Shown: positions 42,801-53,900, counted from the stretch's first letter. The stretch is 64,000 bases of DNA from Gordius sp. MW1 (GCA_964036665.1 OZ038531.1:13702168-13766167), one strand, 5' to 3'. Numbers and translations: made by a program. Notes: generated from the letters alone by a model not told the origin.

Positions 42801-43182
42801 CTATGATCCCAAGTAAAAATTTATCAGAATCTAAAAACTATTACTTTGGAATCATGATCGCATAGAGCAGTTTTCAAAAATTAAGCACTCACGTTGCGAT
42901 ACAACAAACTAATCGCAACAATAAAACGTTGTCTTTTGTCAAAATGATAGTTCTCGCAGCTTAAAACCTTTTTTCGGAAGTTAATCGAGGATAATAGGAT
43001 TCTCAAATTGGCTTACTTTTATATATTTTTTAAGCTCTTTCACATAGAATCGAAAAAAATAAATATTTTTGCCTCAAAATTTTTCACATATTTTTCTTTG
43101 AACCGTATTCATCCGATGAAAGTTGTCGTTTTCAGACGTGGTTTCTAAGATCCCAAGTAAAAATTTATCAGAATCTAAAAAC

Positions 43183-43186
43183 TATT
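43183..43186. other. Target site duplication, left copy (TATT)
   Basis: The satellite reads AAAAACTATT and then breaks into TTTCATATC. The same TATT follows the right terminal repeat at 44904-44907. It can be read as 4 bp (TATT), 5 bp (CTATT) or 6 bp (ACTATT), because the terminal repeat itself ends in ATAC. Confidence 0.8.
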
Positions 43187-43189
43187 TTT

Positions 43190-43221
43190 CATATCTTTAA
43201 AAAAAGGGGATATAAGATATG
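43190..43221. repeat. Hairpin at the outer end of the left terminal repeat
   Basis: Perfect 8-bp stem, CATATCTT (43190-43197) and AAGATATG (43214-43221), with a 16-nt loop containing the A/G run where the two terminal repeats differ. The same stem is present at 44409-44416 and 44433-44440. Confidence 0.8.
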
Positions 43222-43298
43222 AATAAAAATGATTTGAAGGAAGGGGGAATTATCATTGCTAGAATTGGGGGAAATATTGGTCCCTAAGTGTAAACCTT

Positions 43299-43318
43299 GT
43301 CCCCCCCAAAAGGGGGAC
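43299..43318. repeat. C/G hairpin inside the terminal repeat
   Basis: GTCCCCC at 43299-43305 pairs with GGGGGAC at 43312-43318 around a 6-nt loop (CCAAAA). It is repeated in the right copy 1,219 bp downstream. In an otherwise AT-rich window this is a strong local GC structure; it could act as a terminator-like or packaging structure, but no role can be assigned. Confidence 0.75.
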
Positions 43319-43633
43319 TCACCATTTAATTCTTTCTTTAGGTCTTTTATGTATTTTATTTATCTCCAAGAATAAATTTATTAATGAATAAAATCACGCA
43401 ACTCTCGAGTATGTAAAAATCAATGATGCGTATTGATAGAAATAACAAATACGTATAAGCGCGTCGGGGGGGGGATAACATACGCGTACTAGAAATTAAA
43501 TGTAAAGGAATAAAGTTCTATGTATATATTCAGTACACAGATGTTACAATCAATTAACCTTTTGTGTCAGGGGGCATGGGGGAAAGAAAAAGTAACATAC
43601 GTACCACGTATAGTGAGCGGCGGCGTTTCTTTT

Positions 43634-43640
43634 TATAAAA
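43634..43640 (+). promoter_or_regulatory. TATA-box-like motif in the left terminal repeat
   Basis: TATAAAA, preceded by a pyrimidine stretch, about 50 bp from the inner end of the repeat; the same motif is at 44853-44859. The minus strand of the same site also reads TTATAAAAAG, so it does not settle the direction of transcription. TATA-like motifs are common by chance in AT-rich DNA. Confidence 0.3.
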
Positions 43641-43645
43641 GAACA

Positions 43646-43654
43646 GGGGGGGGG
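43646..43654 (+). repeat. Run of nine G in the left terminal repeat
   Basis: One of two G9 runs per terminal repeat (the other at 43466-43474), with further G5 runs at 43243-43247, 43266-43270, 43570-43574 and 43578-43582. All are on the plus strand, giving strong strand asymmetry. The spacing is too wide for one compact canonical G-quadruplex except possibly across 43570-43582. Confidence 0.85.
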
Positions 43655-43663
43655 AAGATATCC

Positions 43664-43681
43664 TCGTATCTCCGGATACGA
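43664..43681. repeat. Hairpin at the inner end of the left terminal repeat
   Basis: Perfect 7-bp stem, TCGTATC (43664-43670) and GATACGA (43675-43681), with loop TCCG. In the right copy the same hairpin lies at the element's outer end, next to the target duplication (44883-44900), so both ends of the element carry a hairpin. Confidence 0.8.
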
Positions 43682-43684
43682 TAC

Positions 43685-44405
43685 CTTGCGGTTTTCCAAA
43701 AAAAATTAGGACCAGGGGTGGATAAAAGAATAATTGATATCATGCAATCGGATGGTTTTTATCACCAACGTTCTAATTATGGGTTTACATGATATTAATA
43801 GTAACAATATCAAAAATATTATACTAACTATCCAAAAATTATTATATACGACATGTGTATCCTTCAAAGCAATCACGTGGTCTCTTCTTTTGAAAAATTA
43901 AGTATTCATGGCCAACGGGATGTAATTATAAATACCTCATCTATGGCTTGTGGGAATACTCCTGGAATAATCCAATAATATCTTCCCCGCTCTATAGGTA
44001 ACTGAATCCCGGCTCTATGAATTTCTTTTTATTGGATAATTCTGTTATTGTCGTTCTGAAATCCATCTAAAATGAGGAATTCTCAGCATTTTAATATGCC
44101 TTTACCTCCATACATGAGGAACTCTTGCCCTCATCTGAAAATTAAGGAGACTCCTGCTGCCTTAACAATTATGGATGTCTCAGACCCGACCTGAATTTTC
44201 CATGTACCAGTTTTCAATAAGTTTTTGAAGCAATTAGTCGATAATTCATGCATTGGGTAGGGGTGATTTGTTTCGAATAACTTCTCAACCACTTTCAATC
44301 CTGTTTTCTTTACCTTGAGGAAATTTATATTTGTGCAGGATGCGATTGGGGTATGATGAATAGGAATATACGAGGGTGGGATTTTTTTTATCTTCTGGAC
44401 ACCAT
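43685..44405 (-). other. Interior of the inserted element (721 bp)
   Basis: Single-copy within the window and clearly different in composition from the satellite. On the minus strand most of it (44415 down to 43906) is one frame with three stops. The remaining part, about 43685-43905, holds no convincing frame on the minus strand; on the plus strand a chance frame from the left terminal repeat runs to 43792. I recognise no reverse transcriptase, integrase, GIY-YIG or transposase motif in it. Confidence 0.6.
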
Positions 44406-44415
44406 TTTCATATCT
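43906..44415 (-). pseudogene. Decayed coding frame inside the element, three internal stops
   Basis: One minus-strand frame stays in register for 169 codons from 44415 to the terminal TGA at 43906-43908, interrupted by TGA at 44131-44133, TGA at 44083-44085 and TAA at 44029-44031. The first 94 codons are stop-free. The translation is protein-like, mixing charged, aromatic and hydrophobic residues (for example FLKVKKTGLKVVEKLFETNH early, GRYYWIIPGVFPQAIDEVF late), unlike the low-complexity frames of the satellite. The first Met is well inside, so no start codon can be assigned; an upstream exon, loss of the start, or chance are all possible. I do not recognise the family. A GTAAAG...TTTTAG pair at about 44067-44105 could mimic a tiny intron, but removing it does not clear all the stops. 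Confidence 0.4.
44387..44404 (-). promoter_or_regulatory. Primer-binding-site-like 18-mer
   Basis: Read on the minus strand, the first bases after the right terminal repeat are TGGTGTCCAGAAGATAAA, one base inside the repeat edge as drawn. LTR retroelement primer sites start with TGG, the complement of the tRNA CCA tail, within a few bases of the 5' LTR. The first seven bases pair with GACACCA, the 3' end of some leucine tRNAs; the rest of the match is unverified. The equivalent plus-strand position after the left repeat (CTTGCGG) lacks TGG, which supports a minus orientation. Confidence 0.4.
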
Positions 44416-44903
44416 TTAAAAAGGGAATATATAAGATATGAATAAAAATGATTTGAAGGAAGGGGGAATTATCATTGCTAGAATTGGGGGAAATATTGGT
44501 CCCTAAGTGTAAACCTTGTCCCCCCCAAAAGGGGGACTCACCATTTAATTCTTTCTTTAGGTCTTTTATGTATTTTATTTATCTCCAAGAATAAATTTAT
44601 TAATGAATAAAATCACGCAACTCTCGAGTATGTAAAAATCAATGATGCGTATTGATAGAAATAACAAATACGTATAAGCGCGTCGGGGGGGGGATAACAT
44701 ACGCGTACTAGAAATTAAATGTAAAGGAATAAAGTTCTATGTATATATTCAGTACACAGATGTTACAATCAATTAACCTTTTGTGTCAGGGGGCATGGGG
44801 GAAAGAAAAAGTAACATACGTACCACGTATAGTGAGCGGCGGCGTTTCTTTTTATAAAAGAACAGGGGGGGGGAAGATATCCTCGTATCTCCGGATACGA
44901 TAC
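44406..44903 (-). repeat. Right terminal direct repeat (LTR-like, 498 bp)
   Basis: Second copy of the terminal repeat, running to CGGATACGATAC just before the TATT duplication and resumed satellite. All G-run lengths I compared (two runs of nine G) are the same as in the left copy. On the minus strand this would be the 5' copy, since the primer-site-like sequence and the decayed frame lie immediately downstream of it. Confidence 0.85.
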
Positions 44904-44907
44904 TATT
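44904..44907. other. Target site duplication, right copy (TATT)
   Basis: It follows GATAC at the right end of the element and continues as TATTACTTTGTAATCATG, which is exactly the missing remainder of the interrupted satellite monomer. Confidence 0.8.
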
Positions 44908-47900
44908 ACTTTGTAATCATGATCGCATAGAGCAGTTTTCAAAAATTAAGCACTCACGTTGCGATACAACAAACTAATCGCAACAATAAAACGTTGTCTT
45001 TTGTCAAAATGATAGATCTCGCAGCTTAAAACCTCTTTTCGGAAGTCAATCGAGGATAATAGGATTCTCAAATTGGCTTACTTTTATATATTTTTTCATG
45101 CTCTTTCACATAGAATCGAAAAAAATAAATATTTTTGCCTCAAAATTTTTCACATATTTTTCTTTGAACCGTATTCATCCGATGAAAGTTGTCGTTTTCA
45201 GACGTGGTTTCTAAGATCCCAAGTAAAAATTTATCAGAATCTAAAAACTATTACTTTGTAATCATGATCGCATAGAGCAGTTTTCAAAAATTAAGCACTC
45301 ACGTTGCGATACAACAAACTAATCGCAACAATAAAACGTTGTCTTTTGTCAAAATGATAGATCTCGCAGCTTAAAACCTCTTTTCGGAAGTCAATCGAGG
45401 ATAATAGGATTCTCAAATTGGCTTACTTTTATATATTTTTTCATGCTCTTTCACATAGAATCGAAAAAAAAATATTTTTACCTCAAAATTTTTCACATAT
45501 TCTTCTTTGAACCGTATTCATCCGATGAAAGTTGTCGTTTTCAGACGTGGTTTCTATGATCCCAAGTAAAAATTTATCAGAATTTAAAAACTATTACTTT
45601 GAAATCATGATCGCATAGAGCAGTTTTCAAAAATTAAGCACTCACGTTGCGATACAACAAACTAATCGCAACAATAAAACGTTGTCTTTTGTCAAAATGA
45701 TAGTTCTCGCAGCTTAAAACCTCTTTTCGGAAGTCAATCAAGGATAATAGAATTCTCAAATTGGCTTACTTTTATATATTTTTTCATGCTCTTTCAAATA
45801 GAATCGAAAAAAATAAATATTTTTACCTCAAAATTTTTCACATATATTTCTTTGAACCGTATTCATCCGATGAAAGTTGTCGTTTTCAGACGTGGTTTCT
45901 ATGATCCCAAGTAAAAATTTATCAGAATTTAAAAACTATTACTTTGAAATCATGATCGCATAGAGCAGTTAAATTAAGCACATACAACAAACTAATCGCA
46001 ACAATAAAACGTTGTCTTTTGTCAAAATGATAGTTCTCGCAGCTTAAAACCTTTTTTCTGAAGTCAATCGAGGATAATAGGATTCTCAAATTGGCTTAAT
46101 TTTATATATTTTTTTATGCTCTTTCACATAGAATCGAAAAAAATAAATATTTTTACCTCAAAATTTTTCACATATTTATCTTTGAACCGTATTCATCCGA
46201 TGAAAGTTGTCGTTTTCAGACGTGGTTTCTATGATCCCAAGTAAAAATTTATCAGAATCTAAAAACTATTACTTTGAAATCATGATCGCATAGAGCAGTT
46301 TTCAAAAATTAAGCACTCACGTTGCGATACAACAAACTAATCGCAACAATAAAACGTTGTCTTTTGTCAAAATGATAGTTCTCGCAGCTTAAAACCTTTT
46401 TTCGGAAGTCAATCGAGGATAATAGGATTCTCAAATTGGCTTAATTTTATATATTTTTTCATGCTCTTTCACATAAAATCGAAAAAAATAAATATTTTTG
46501 CCTCAAAATTTTTCACATATTTTTCTTTGAACCGTATTGATCCGATGAAAGTTGTCGTTTTCAGACGTGGTTTCTAAGATCCCAAGTAAAAATTTATCAG
46601 AATCTAAAAACTATTACTTTGAAATCATGATCGCATAGAGCAGTTTTCAAAAGCACTCACGTTGCGATACAACAAACTAATCTTAACAATAAAACGTTGT
46701 CTTTTGTCAAAATGATAGTTCTCGCAGCTTAAAACCTTTTTTCGGAAGTCAATCGAGGATAATAGGATTCTCAATTGGCTTACTTTTATATATTTTTTCA
46801 TGCTCTTTCACATAGAATCGAAAAAAATAAATATTTTTACCTCAAAATTTTTCACATATTCTTCTTTGAACCGTATTCATCCGATGAAAGTTGTCGTTTT
46901 CAGACGTGGTTTCTATGATCCCAAGTAAAAATTTATCAGAATTTAAAAACTATTACTTTGAAATCATGATCGCATAGAGCAGTTTTCAAAAATTAAGCAC
47001 TCACGTTGCGATACAACAAACTAATCGCAACAATAAAACGTTGTCTTTTGTCAAAATGATAGTTCTCGCAGCTTAAAACCTCTTTTCGGAAGTCAATCGA
47101 GGATAATAGGATTCTCAAATTGGCTTACTTTTATATATTTTTTCATGCTCTTTCAAATAGAATCGAAAAAAATAAATATTTTTACCTCAAAATTTTTCAC
47201 ATATATTTCTTTGAACCGTATTCATCCGATGAAAGTTGTCGTTTTCAGACGTGGTTTCTATGATCCCAAGTAAAAATTTATCAGAATTTAAAAACTATTA
47301 CTTTGAAATCATGATCGCATAGAGCAGTTTTCAAAAATTAAGCACTCACGTTGCGATAGAACAAACTAATCGCAACAATAAAACGTTGTCTTTTGTCAAA
47401 ATGATAGATCTCGCAGCTTAAAACCTCTTTTCGGAAGTCAATCGAGGATAATAGGATTCTCAAATTGGCTTACTTTTATATATTTTTTCATGCTCTTTCA
47501 CATAGAATCGAAAAAAATAAATATTTTTACCTCAAAATTTTTCACATATTTTTCTTTGAACCGTATTCATCCGATGAAAGTTGTCGTTTTCAGACGTGGT
47601 TTCTATGATCCCAAGTAAAAATTTATCAGAATCTAAAAACTATTACTTTGGAATCATGATCGCATAGAGCAGTTTTCAAAAATTAAGCACTCACGTTGCG
47701 ATAGAACAAACTAATCGCAACAATAAAACGTTGTCTTTTGTCAAAATGATAGATCTCGCAGCTTAAAACCTCTTTTCGGAAGTCAATCGAGGATAATAGG
47801 ATTCTCAAATTGGCTTACTTTTATATATTTTTTCATGCTCTTTCACATAGAATCGAAAAAAATAAATATTTTTACCTCAAAATTTTTCACATATTTTTCT

Positions 47901-50900
47901 TTGAACCGTATTCATCCGATGAAAGTTGTCGTTTTCAGACGTGGTTTCTATGATCCCAAGTAAAAATTTATCAGAATCTAAAAACTATTACTTTGGAATC
48001 ATGATCGCATAGAGCAGTTTTCAAAAATTAAGCACTCACGTTGCGATACAACAAACTAATCGCAACAATAAAACGTTGTCTTTTGTCAAAATGATAGTTC
48101 TCGCAGCTTAAAACCTTTTTTCGGAAGTTAATCGAGGATAATAGGATTCTCAAATTGGCTTACTTTTATATATTTTTTAAGCTCTTTCACATAGAATCGA
48201 AAAAAATAAATATTTTTGCCTCAAAATTTTTCACATATTTTTCTTTGAACCGTATTCATCCGATGAAAGTTGTCGTTTTCAGACGTGGTTTCTAAGATCC
48301 CAAGTAAAAATTTATCAGAATCTAAAAACTATTACTTTTTAATCATGATCGCATAGAGCAGTTTTCAAAAATTAAGCACTCACGTTGCGATACAACAAAC
48401 TAATCGCAACAATAAAACGTTGTCTTTTGTCAAAATGATAGATCTCGCAGCTTAAAACCTCTTTTCGGAAGTCAATCGAGGATAATAGGATTCTCAAATT
48501 GGCTTACTTTTATATATTTTTTCATGCTCTTTCACATAGAATCGAAAAAAATAAATATTTTTACCTCAAAATTTTTCACATATTCTTCTTTGAACCGTAT
48601 TCATCCGATGAAAGTTTTCGTTTTCAGACGTGGTTTCTATGATCCCAAGTAAAAATTTATCAGAATTTAAAAACTATTACTTTGAAATCATGATCGCATA
48701 GAGCAGTTTTCAAAAATTAAGCACTCACGTTGCGATACAACAAACTAATCGCAACAATAAAACGTTGTCTTTTGTCAAAATGATAGATCTCGCAGCTTAA
48801 AACCTCTTTTCGGAAGTCAATCGAGGATAATAGGATTCTCAAATTGGCTTACTTTTATATATTTTTTCATGCTCTTTCACATAGAATCGAAAAAAAAAAA
48901 TTTTTACCTCAAAATTTTTCACATATTTTTCTTTGAACCGTATTCATCCGATGAAAGTTGTCGTTTTCAGACGTGGTTTCTATGATCCCAAGTAAAAATT
49001 TATCAGAATTTAAAAACTATTACTTTGAAATCATTATCGCATAGAGCAGTTTTCAAAAATTAAGCACATACAACAAACTAATCGCAACAATAAAACGTTG
49101 TCTTTTGTCAAAATGATAGTTCTCGCAGCTAAACCTCTTTTCGGAAGTCAATCGAGGATAATAGGATTCTTAAATTGGCTTACTTTTATATATTTTTTCA
49201 TGCTCTTTCACATAGAATCGAAAAAAATAAATATTTTTACCTCAAAATTTTTCACATATTTTTCTTTGAACCGTATTCATCCGATGAAAGTTGTCGTTTT
49301 CAGACGTGGTTTCTGTGATCCCAAGTAAAAATTTATCAGAATTTAAAAACTATTACTTTGAAATCATGATCGCATAGAGCAGTTTTCAAAAATTAAGCAC
49401 ATACAACAAACTAATCGCAACAATAAAACGTTGTCTTTTGTCAAAATGATAGTTCTCGCAGCTTAAAACCTCTTTTCGGAAGTCAATCGAGGATAATAGG
49501 ATTCTTAAATTGGCTTACTTTTATATATTTTTTCATGCTCTTTCACATAGAATCGAAAAAAATAAATATTTTTACCTCAAAATTTTTCACATATTTTTCT
49601 TTGAACCGTATTCATCCGATGAAAGTTGTCGTTTTCAGACGCGGTTTCTATGATCCCAAGTAAAAATTTATCAGAATCTAAAAACTATTACTTTGGAATC
49701 ATGATCGCATAGAGCAGTTTTCAAAAATTAAGCACTCACGTTGCGATACAACAAACTAATCGCAACAATAAAACGTTGTCTTTTGTCAAAATGATAGTTC
49801 TCGCAGCTTAAAACCTTTTTTCGGAAGTCAATCGAGGATAATAGGATTCTCAAATTGGCTTACTTTTATATATTTTTTAAGCTCTTTCACATAGAATCGA
49901 AAAAAATAAATATTTTTGCCTCAAAATTTTTCACATATTTTTCTTTGAACCGTATTCATCCGATGAAAGTTGTCGTTTTCAGACGTGGTTTCTAAGATCC
50001 CAAGTAAAAATTTATCAGAATCTAAAAACTATTACTTTGTAATCATGATCGCATAGAGCAGTTTTCAAAAATTAAGCACTCACGTTGCGATACAACAAAC
50101 TAATCGCAACAATAAAACGTTGTCTTTTGTCAAAATGATAGATCTCGCAGCTTAAAACCTCTTTTCGGAAGTCAATCGAGGATAATAGGATTCTCAAATT
50201 GGCTTACTTTTATATATTTTTTCATGCTCTTTCACATAGAATCGAAAAAAATAAATATTTTTACCTCAAAATTTTTCACATATTCTTCTTTGAACCGTAT
50301 TCATCCGATGAAAGTTGTCGTTTTCAGACGTGGTTTCTATGATCCCAAGTAAAAATTTATCAGAATTTAAAAACTATTACTTTGAAATCATGATCGCATA
50401 GAGCAGTTTTCAAAAATTAAGCACTCACGTTGCGATACAACAAACTAATCGCAACAATAAAACGTTGTCTTTTGTCAAAATGATAGATCTCGCAGCTTAA
50501 AACCTCTTTTCGGAAGTCAATCGAGGATAATAGGATTCTCAAATTGGCTTACTTTTATATATTTTTTCATGCTCTTTCAAATAGAATCGAAAAAAATAAA
50601 TATTTTTACCTCAAAATTTTTCACATATATTTCTTTGAACCGTATTCATCCGATGAAAGTTGTCGTTTTCAGACGTGGTTTCTATGATCCCAAGTAAAAA
50701 TTTATCAGAATTTAAAAACTATTACTTTGAAATCATGATCGCATAGAGCAGTTTTCAAAAATTAAGCACTCACGTTGCGATAGAACAAACTAATCGCAAC
50801 AATAAAACGTTGTCTTTTGTCAAAATGATAGATCTCGCAGCTTAAAACCTCTTTTCGGAAGTCAATCGAGGATAATAGGATTCTCAAATTGGCTTACTTT

Positions 50901-53900
50901 TATATATTTTTTCATGCTCTTTCACATAGAATCGAAAAAAATAAATATTTTTACCTCAAAATTTTTCACATATTTTTCTTTGAACCGTATTCATCCGATG
51001 AAAGTTGTCGTTTTCAGACGTGGTTTCTATGATCCCAAGTAAAAATTTATCAGAATCTAAAAACTATTACTTTGGAATCATGATCGCATAGAGCAGTTTT
51101 TAAAAATTAAGCACTCACGTTGCGATACAACAAACTAATCGCAACAATAAAACGTTGTCTTTTGTCAAAATGATAGTTCTCGCAGCTTAAAACCTTTTTT
51201 CGGAAGTTAATCGAGGATAATAGGATTCTCAAATTGGCTTACTTTTATATATTTTTTAAGCTCTTTCACATAGAATCGAAAAAAATAAATATTTTTGCCT
51301 CAAAATTTTTCACATATTTTTCTTTGAACCGTATTCATCCGATGAAAGTTGTCGTTTTCAGACGTGGTTTCTAAGATCCCAAGTAAAAATTTATCAGAAT
51401 CTAAAAACTATTACTTTGTAATCATGATCGCATAGAGCAGTTTTCAAAAATTAAGCACTCACGTTGCGATACAACAAACTAATCGCAACAATAAAACGTT
51501 GTCTTTTGTCAAAATGATAGATCTCGCAGCTTAAAACCTCTTTTCGGAAGTCAATCGAGGATAATAGGATTCTCAAATTGGCTTACTTTTATATATTTTT
51601 TCATGCTCTTTCACATAGAATCGAAAAAAATAAATATTTTTACCTCAAAATTTTTCACATATTCTTCTTTGAACCGTATTCATCCGATGAAAGTTTTCGT
51701 TTTCAGACGTGGTTTCTATGATCCCAAGTAAAAATTTATCAGAATTTAAAAACTATTACTTTGAAATCATGATCGCATAGAGCAGTTTTCAAAAATTAAG
51801 CACTCACGTTGCGATACAACAAACTAATCGCAACAATAAAACGTTGTCTTTTGTCAAAATGATAGATCTCGCAGCTTAAAACCTCTTTTCGGAAGTCAAT
51901 CGAGGATAATAGGATTCTCAAATTGGCTTACTTTTATATATTTTTTCATGCTCTTTCACATAGAATCGAAAAAAAAAAATTTTTACCTCAAAATTTTTCA
52001 CATATTTTTCTTTGAACCGTATTCATCCGATGAAAGTTGTCGTTTTCAGACGTGGTTTCTATGATCCCAAGTAAAAATTTATCAGAATTTAAAAACTATT
52101 ACTTTGAAATCATTATCGCATAGAGCAGTTTTCAAAAATTAAGCACATACAACAAACTAATCGCAACAATAAAACGTTGTCTTTTGTCAAAATGATAGTT
52201 CTCGCAGCTAAACCTCTTTTCGGAAGTCAATCGAGGATAATAGGATTCTTAAATTGGCTTACTTTTATATATTTTTTCATGCTCTTTCACATAGAATCGA
52301 AAAAAATAAATATTTTTACCTCAAAATTTTTCACATATTTTTCTTTGAACCGTATTCATCCGATGAAAGTTGTCGTTTTCAGACGTGGTTTCTGTGATCC
52401 CAAGTAAAAATTTATCAGAATTTAAAAACTATTACTTTGAAATCATGATCGCATAGAGCAGTTTTCAAAAATTAAGCACATACAACAAACTAATCGCAAC
52501 AATAAAACGTTGTCTTTTGTCAAAATGATAGTTCTCGCAGCTTAAAACCTCTTTTCGGAAGTCAATCGAGGATAATAGGATTCTTAAATTGGCTTACTTT
52601 TATATATTTTTTCATGCTCTTTCACATAGAATCGAAAAAAATAAATATTTTTACCTCAAAATTTTTCACATATTTTTCTTTGAACCGTATTCATCCGATG
52701 AAAGTTGTCGTTTTCAGACGCGGTTTCTATGATCCCAAGTAAAAATTTATCAGAATCTAAAAACTATTACTTTGGAATCATGATCGCATAGAGCAGTTTT
52801 CAAAAATTAAGCACTCACGTTGCGATACAACAAACTAATCGCAACAATAAAACGTTGTCTTTTGTCAAAATGATAGTTCTCGCAGCTTAAAACCTTTTTT
52901 CGGAAGTCAATCGAGGATAATAGGATTCTCAAATTGGCTTACTTTTATATATTTTTTAAGCTCTTTCACATAGAATCGAAAAAAATAAATATTTTTGCCT
53001 CAAAATTTTTCACATATTTTTCTTTGAACCGTATTCATCCGATGAAAGTTGTCGTTTTCAGACGTGGTTTCTAAGATCCCAAGTAAAAATTTATCAGAAT
53101 CTAAAAACTATTACTTTGTAATCATGATCGCATAGAGCAGTTTTCAAAAATTAAGCACTCACGTTGCGATACAACAAACTAATCGCAACAATAAAACGTT
53201 GTCTTTTGTCAAAATGATAGATCTCGCAGCTTAAAACCTCTTTTCGGAAGTCAATCGAGGATAATAGGATTCTCAAATTGGCTTACTTTTATATATTTTT
53301 TCATGCTCTTTCACATAGAATCGAAAAAAATAAATATTTTTACCTCAAAATTTTTCACATATTCTTCTTTGAACCGTATTCATCCGATGAAAGTTGTCGT
53401 TTTCAGACGTGGTTTCTATGATCCCAAGTAAAAATTTATCAGAATTTAAAAACTATTACTTTGAAATCATGATCGCATAGAGCAGTTTTCAAAAATTAAG
53501 CACTCACGTTGCGATACAACAAACTAATCGCAACAATAAAACGTTGTCTTTTGTCAAAATGATAGATCTCGCAGCTTAAAACCTCTTTTCGGAAGTCAAT
53601 CGAGGATAATAGGATTCTCAAATTGGCTTACTTTTATATATTTTTTCATGCTCTTTCAAATAGAATCGAAAAAAATAAATATTTTTACCTCAAAATTTTT
53701 CACATATATTTCTTTGAACCGTATTCATCCGATGAAAGTTGTCGTTTTCAGACGTGGTTTCTATGATCCCAAGTAAAAATTTATCAGAATTTAAAAACTA
53801 TTACTTTGAAATCATGATCGCATAGAGCAGTTTTCAAAAATTAAGCACTCACGTTGCGATAGAACAAACTAATCGCAACAATAAAACGTTGTCTTTTGTC

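Larger units (their letters stand above)
1..43186 (+). repeat. Satellite DNA array, left part (about 126 monomers of about 342 bp)
   Basis: Head-to-tail monomers, all in one orientation, with no unique DNA between them. Each monomer can be phased on the motif GCATAGAGCAGTTTTC; starts in the first kilobases fall at about 346, 680, 1015, 1360, 1704, 2048, 2392, 2737, 3070 and 3415. Lengths cluster at 344-345 bp (full) and 333-335 bp (10-bp deletion class). Adjacent monomers differ at a modest number of positions, while monomers several units apart can be identical, which is the signature of higher-order repeats. Composition is AT-rich (around 30% GC by eye). The monomer number is estimated from length divided by mean monomer size. 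No gene was found in this stretch; the short open frames in it are the same repeat read in chance-open frames. The array continues off the left edge. Confidence 0.98.
43187..43684 (-). repeat. Left terminal direct repeat (LTR-like, 498 bp)
   Basis: It matches the right copy at an offset of 1,219 bp. The only differences I see are five mismatches clustered at about 43204-43209, in an A/G run (AAAAAAAGGGG here, AAAAAGGGAAT there). It contains a terminal hairpin at each end, a TATAAAA motif (43634-43640), several AATAAA signals on both strands, and long G runs. Near-identity of the two copies indicates a recent insertion, since LTR pairs are identical when they integrate. The exact ends are uncertain by 1-2 bases because CTATT and TTTT flank the junctions. 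Confidence 0.85.
43187..44903 (-). mobile_element. Small LTR-type (or Penelope-like) non-autonomous retroelement inserted in the satellite, 1,717 bp
   Basis: The only non-satellite DNA in the window. It has two 498-bp direct terminal repeats (43187-43684 and 44406-44903) around a 721-bp interior, and is flanked by TATT on both sides (43183-43186 and 44904-44907). Removing it with one TATT restores a normal monomer, so it is an insertion and not an array boundary. The interior is far too short for gag-pol, so the copy would depend on an autonomous partner. The orientation is set to minus because a TGG-initiated primer-site-like 18-mer abuts the inner edge of the right repeat on that strand and a decayed frame follows it. 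Against a classical LTR element: the ends are not TG...CA and no clean polypurine tract is seen. Penelope-like elements also carry direct terminal repeats and remain possible. Confidence 0.72.

Noticed and set aside
1-43186. CRISPR-like array because of regular repeats
   Set aside because: The repeat unit is about 342 bp with no unique spacers; every base belongs to the monomer. This is satellite DNA.
43520-43792. Plus-strand frame of 90 codons starting in the left terminal repeat and running into the interior, with a truncated twin at 44739-44930
   Set aside because: The twin simply runs into satellite sequence, the translation crosses poly-G and hairpin sequence, and it lies opposite the orientation suggested by the primer-site-like sequence. 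No family is recognised. Kept only as a low-probability possibility.
44067-44105. A tiny spliceosomal intron (GTAAAG...TTTTAG) in the minus-strand frame
   Set aside because: At about 40 nt it would be unusually short, and removing it leaves other stop codons, so it does not restore an open frame.
43187-44903. DNA transposon with terminal inverted repeats
   Set aside because: The ends are direct repeats, not inverted ones. The inverted repeats found are short local hairpins within each terminal repeat.
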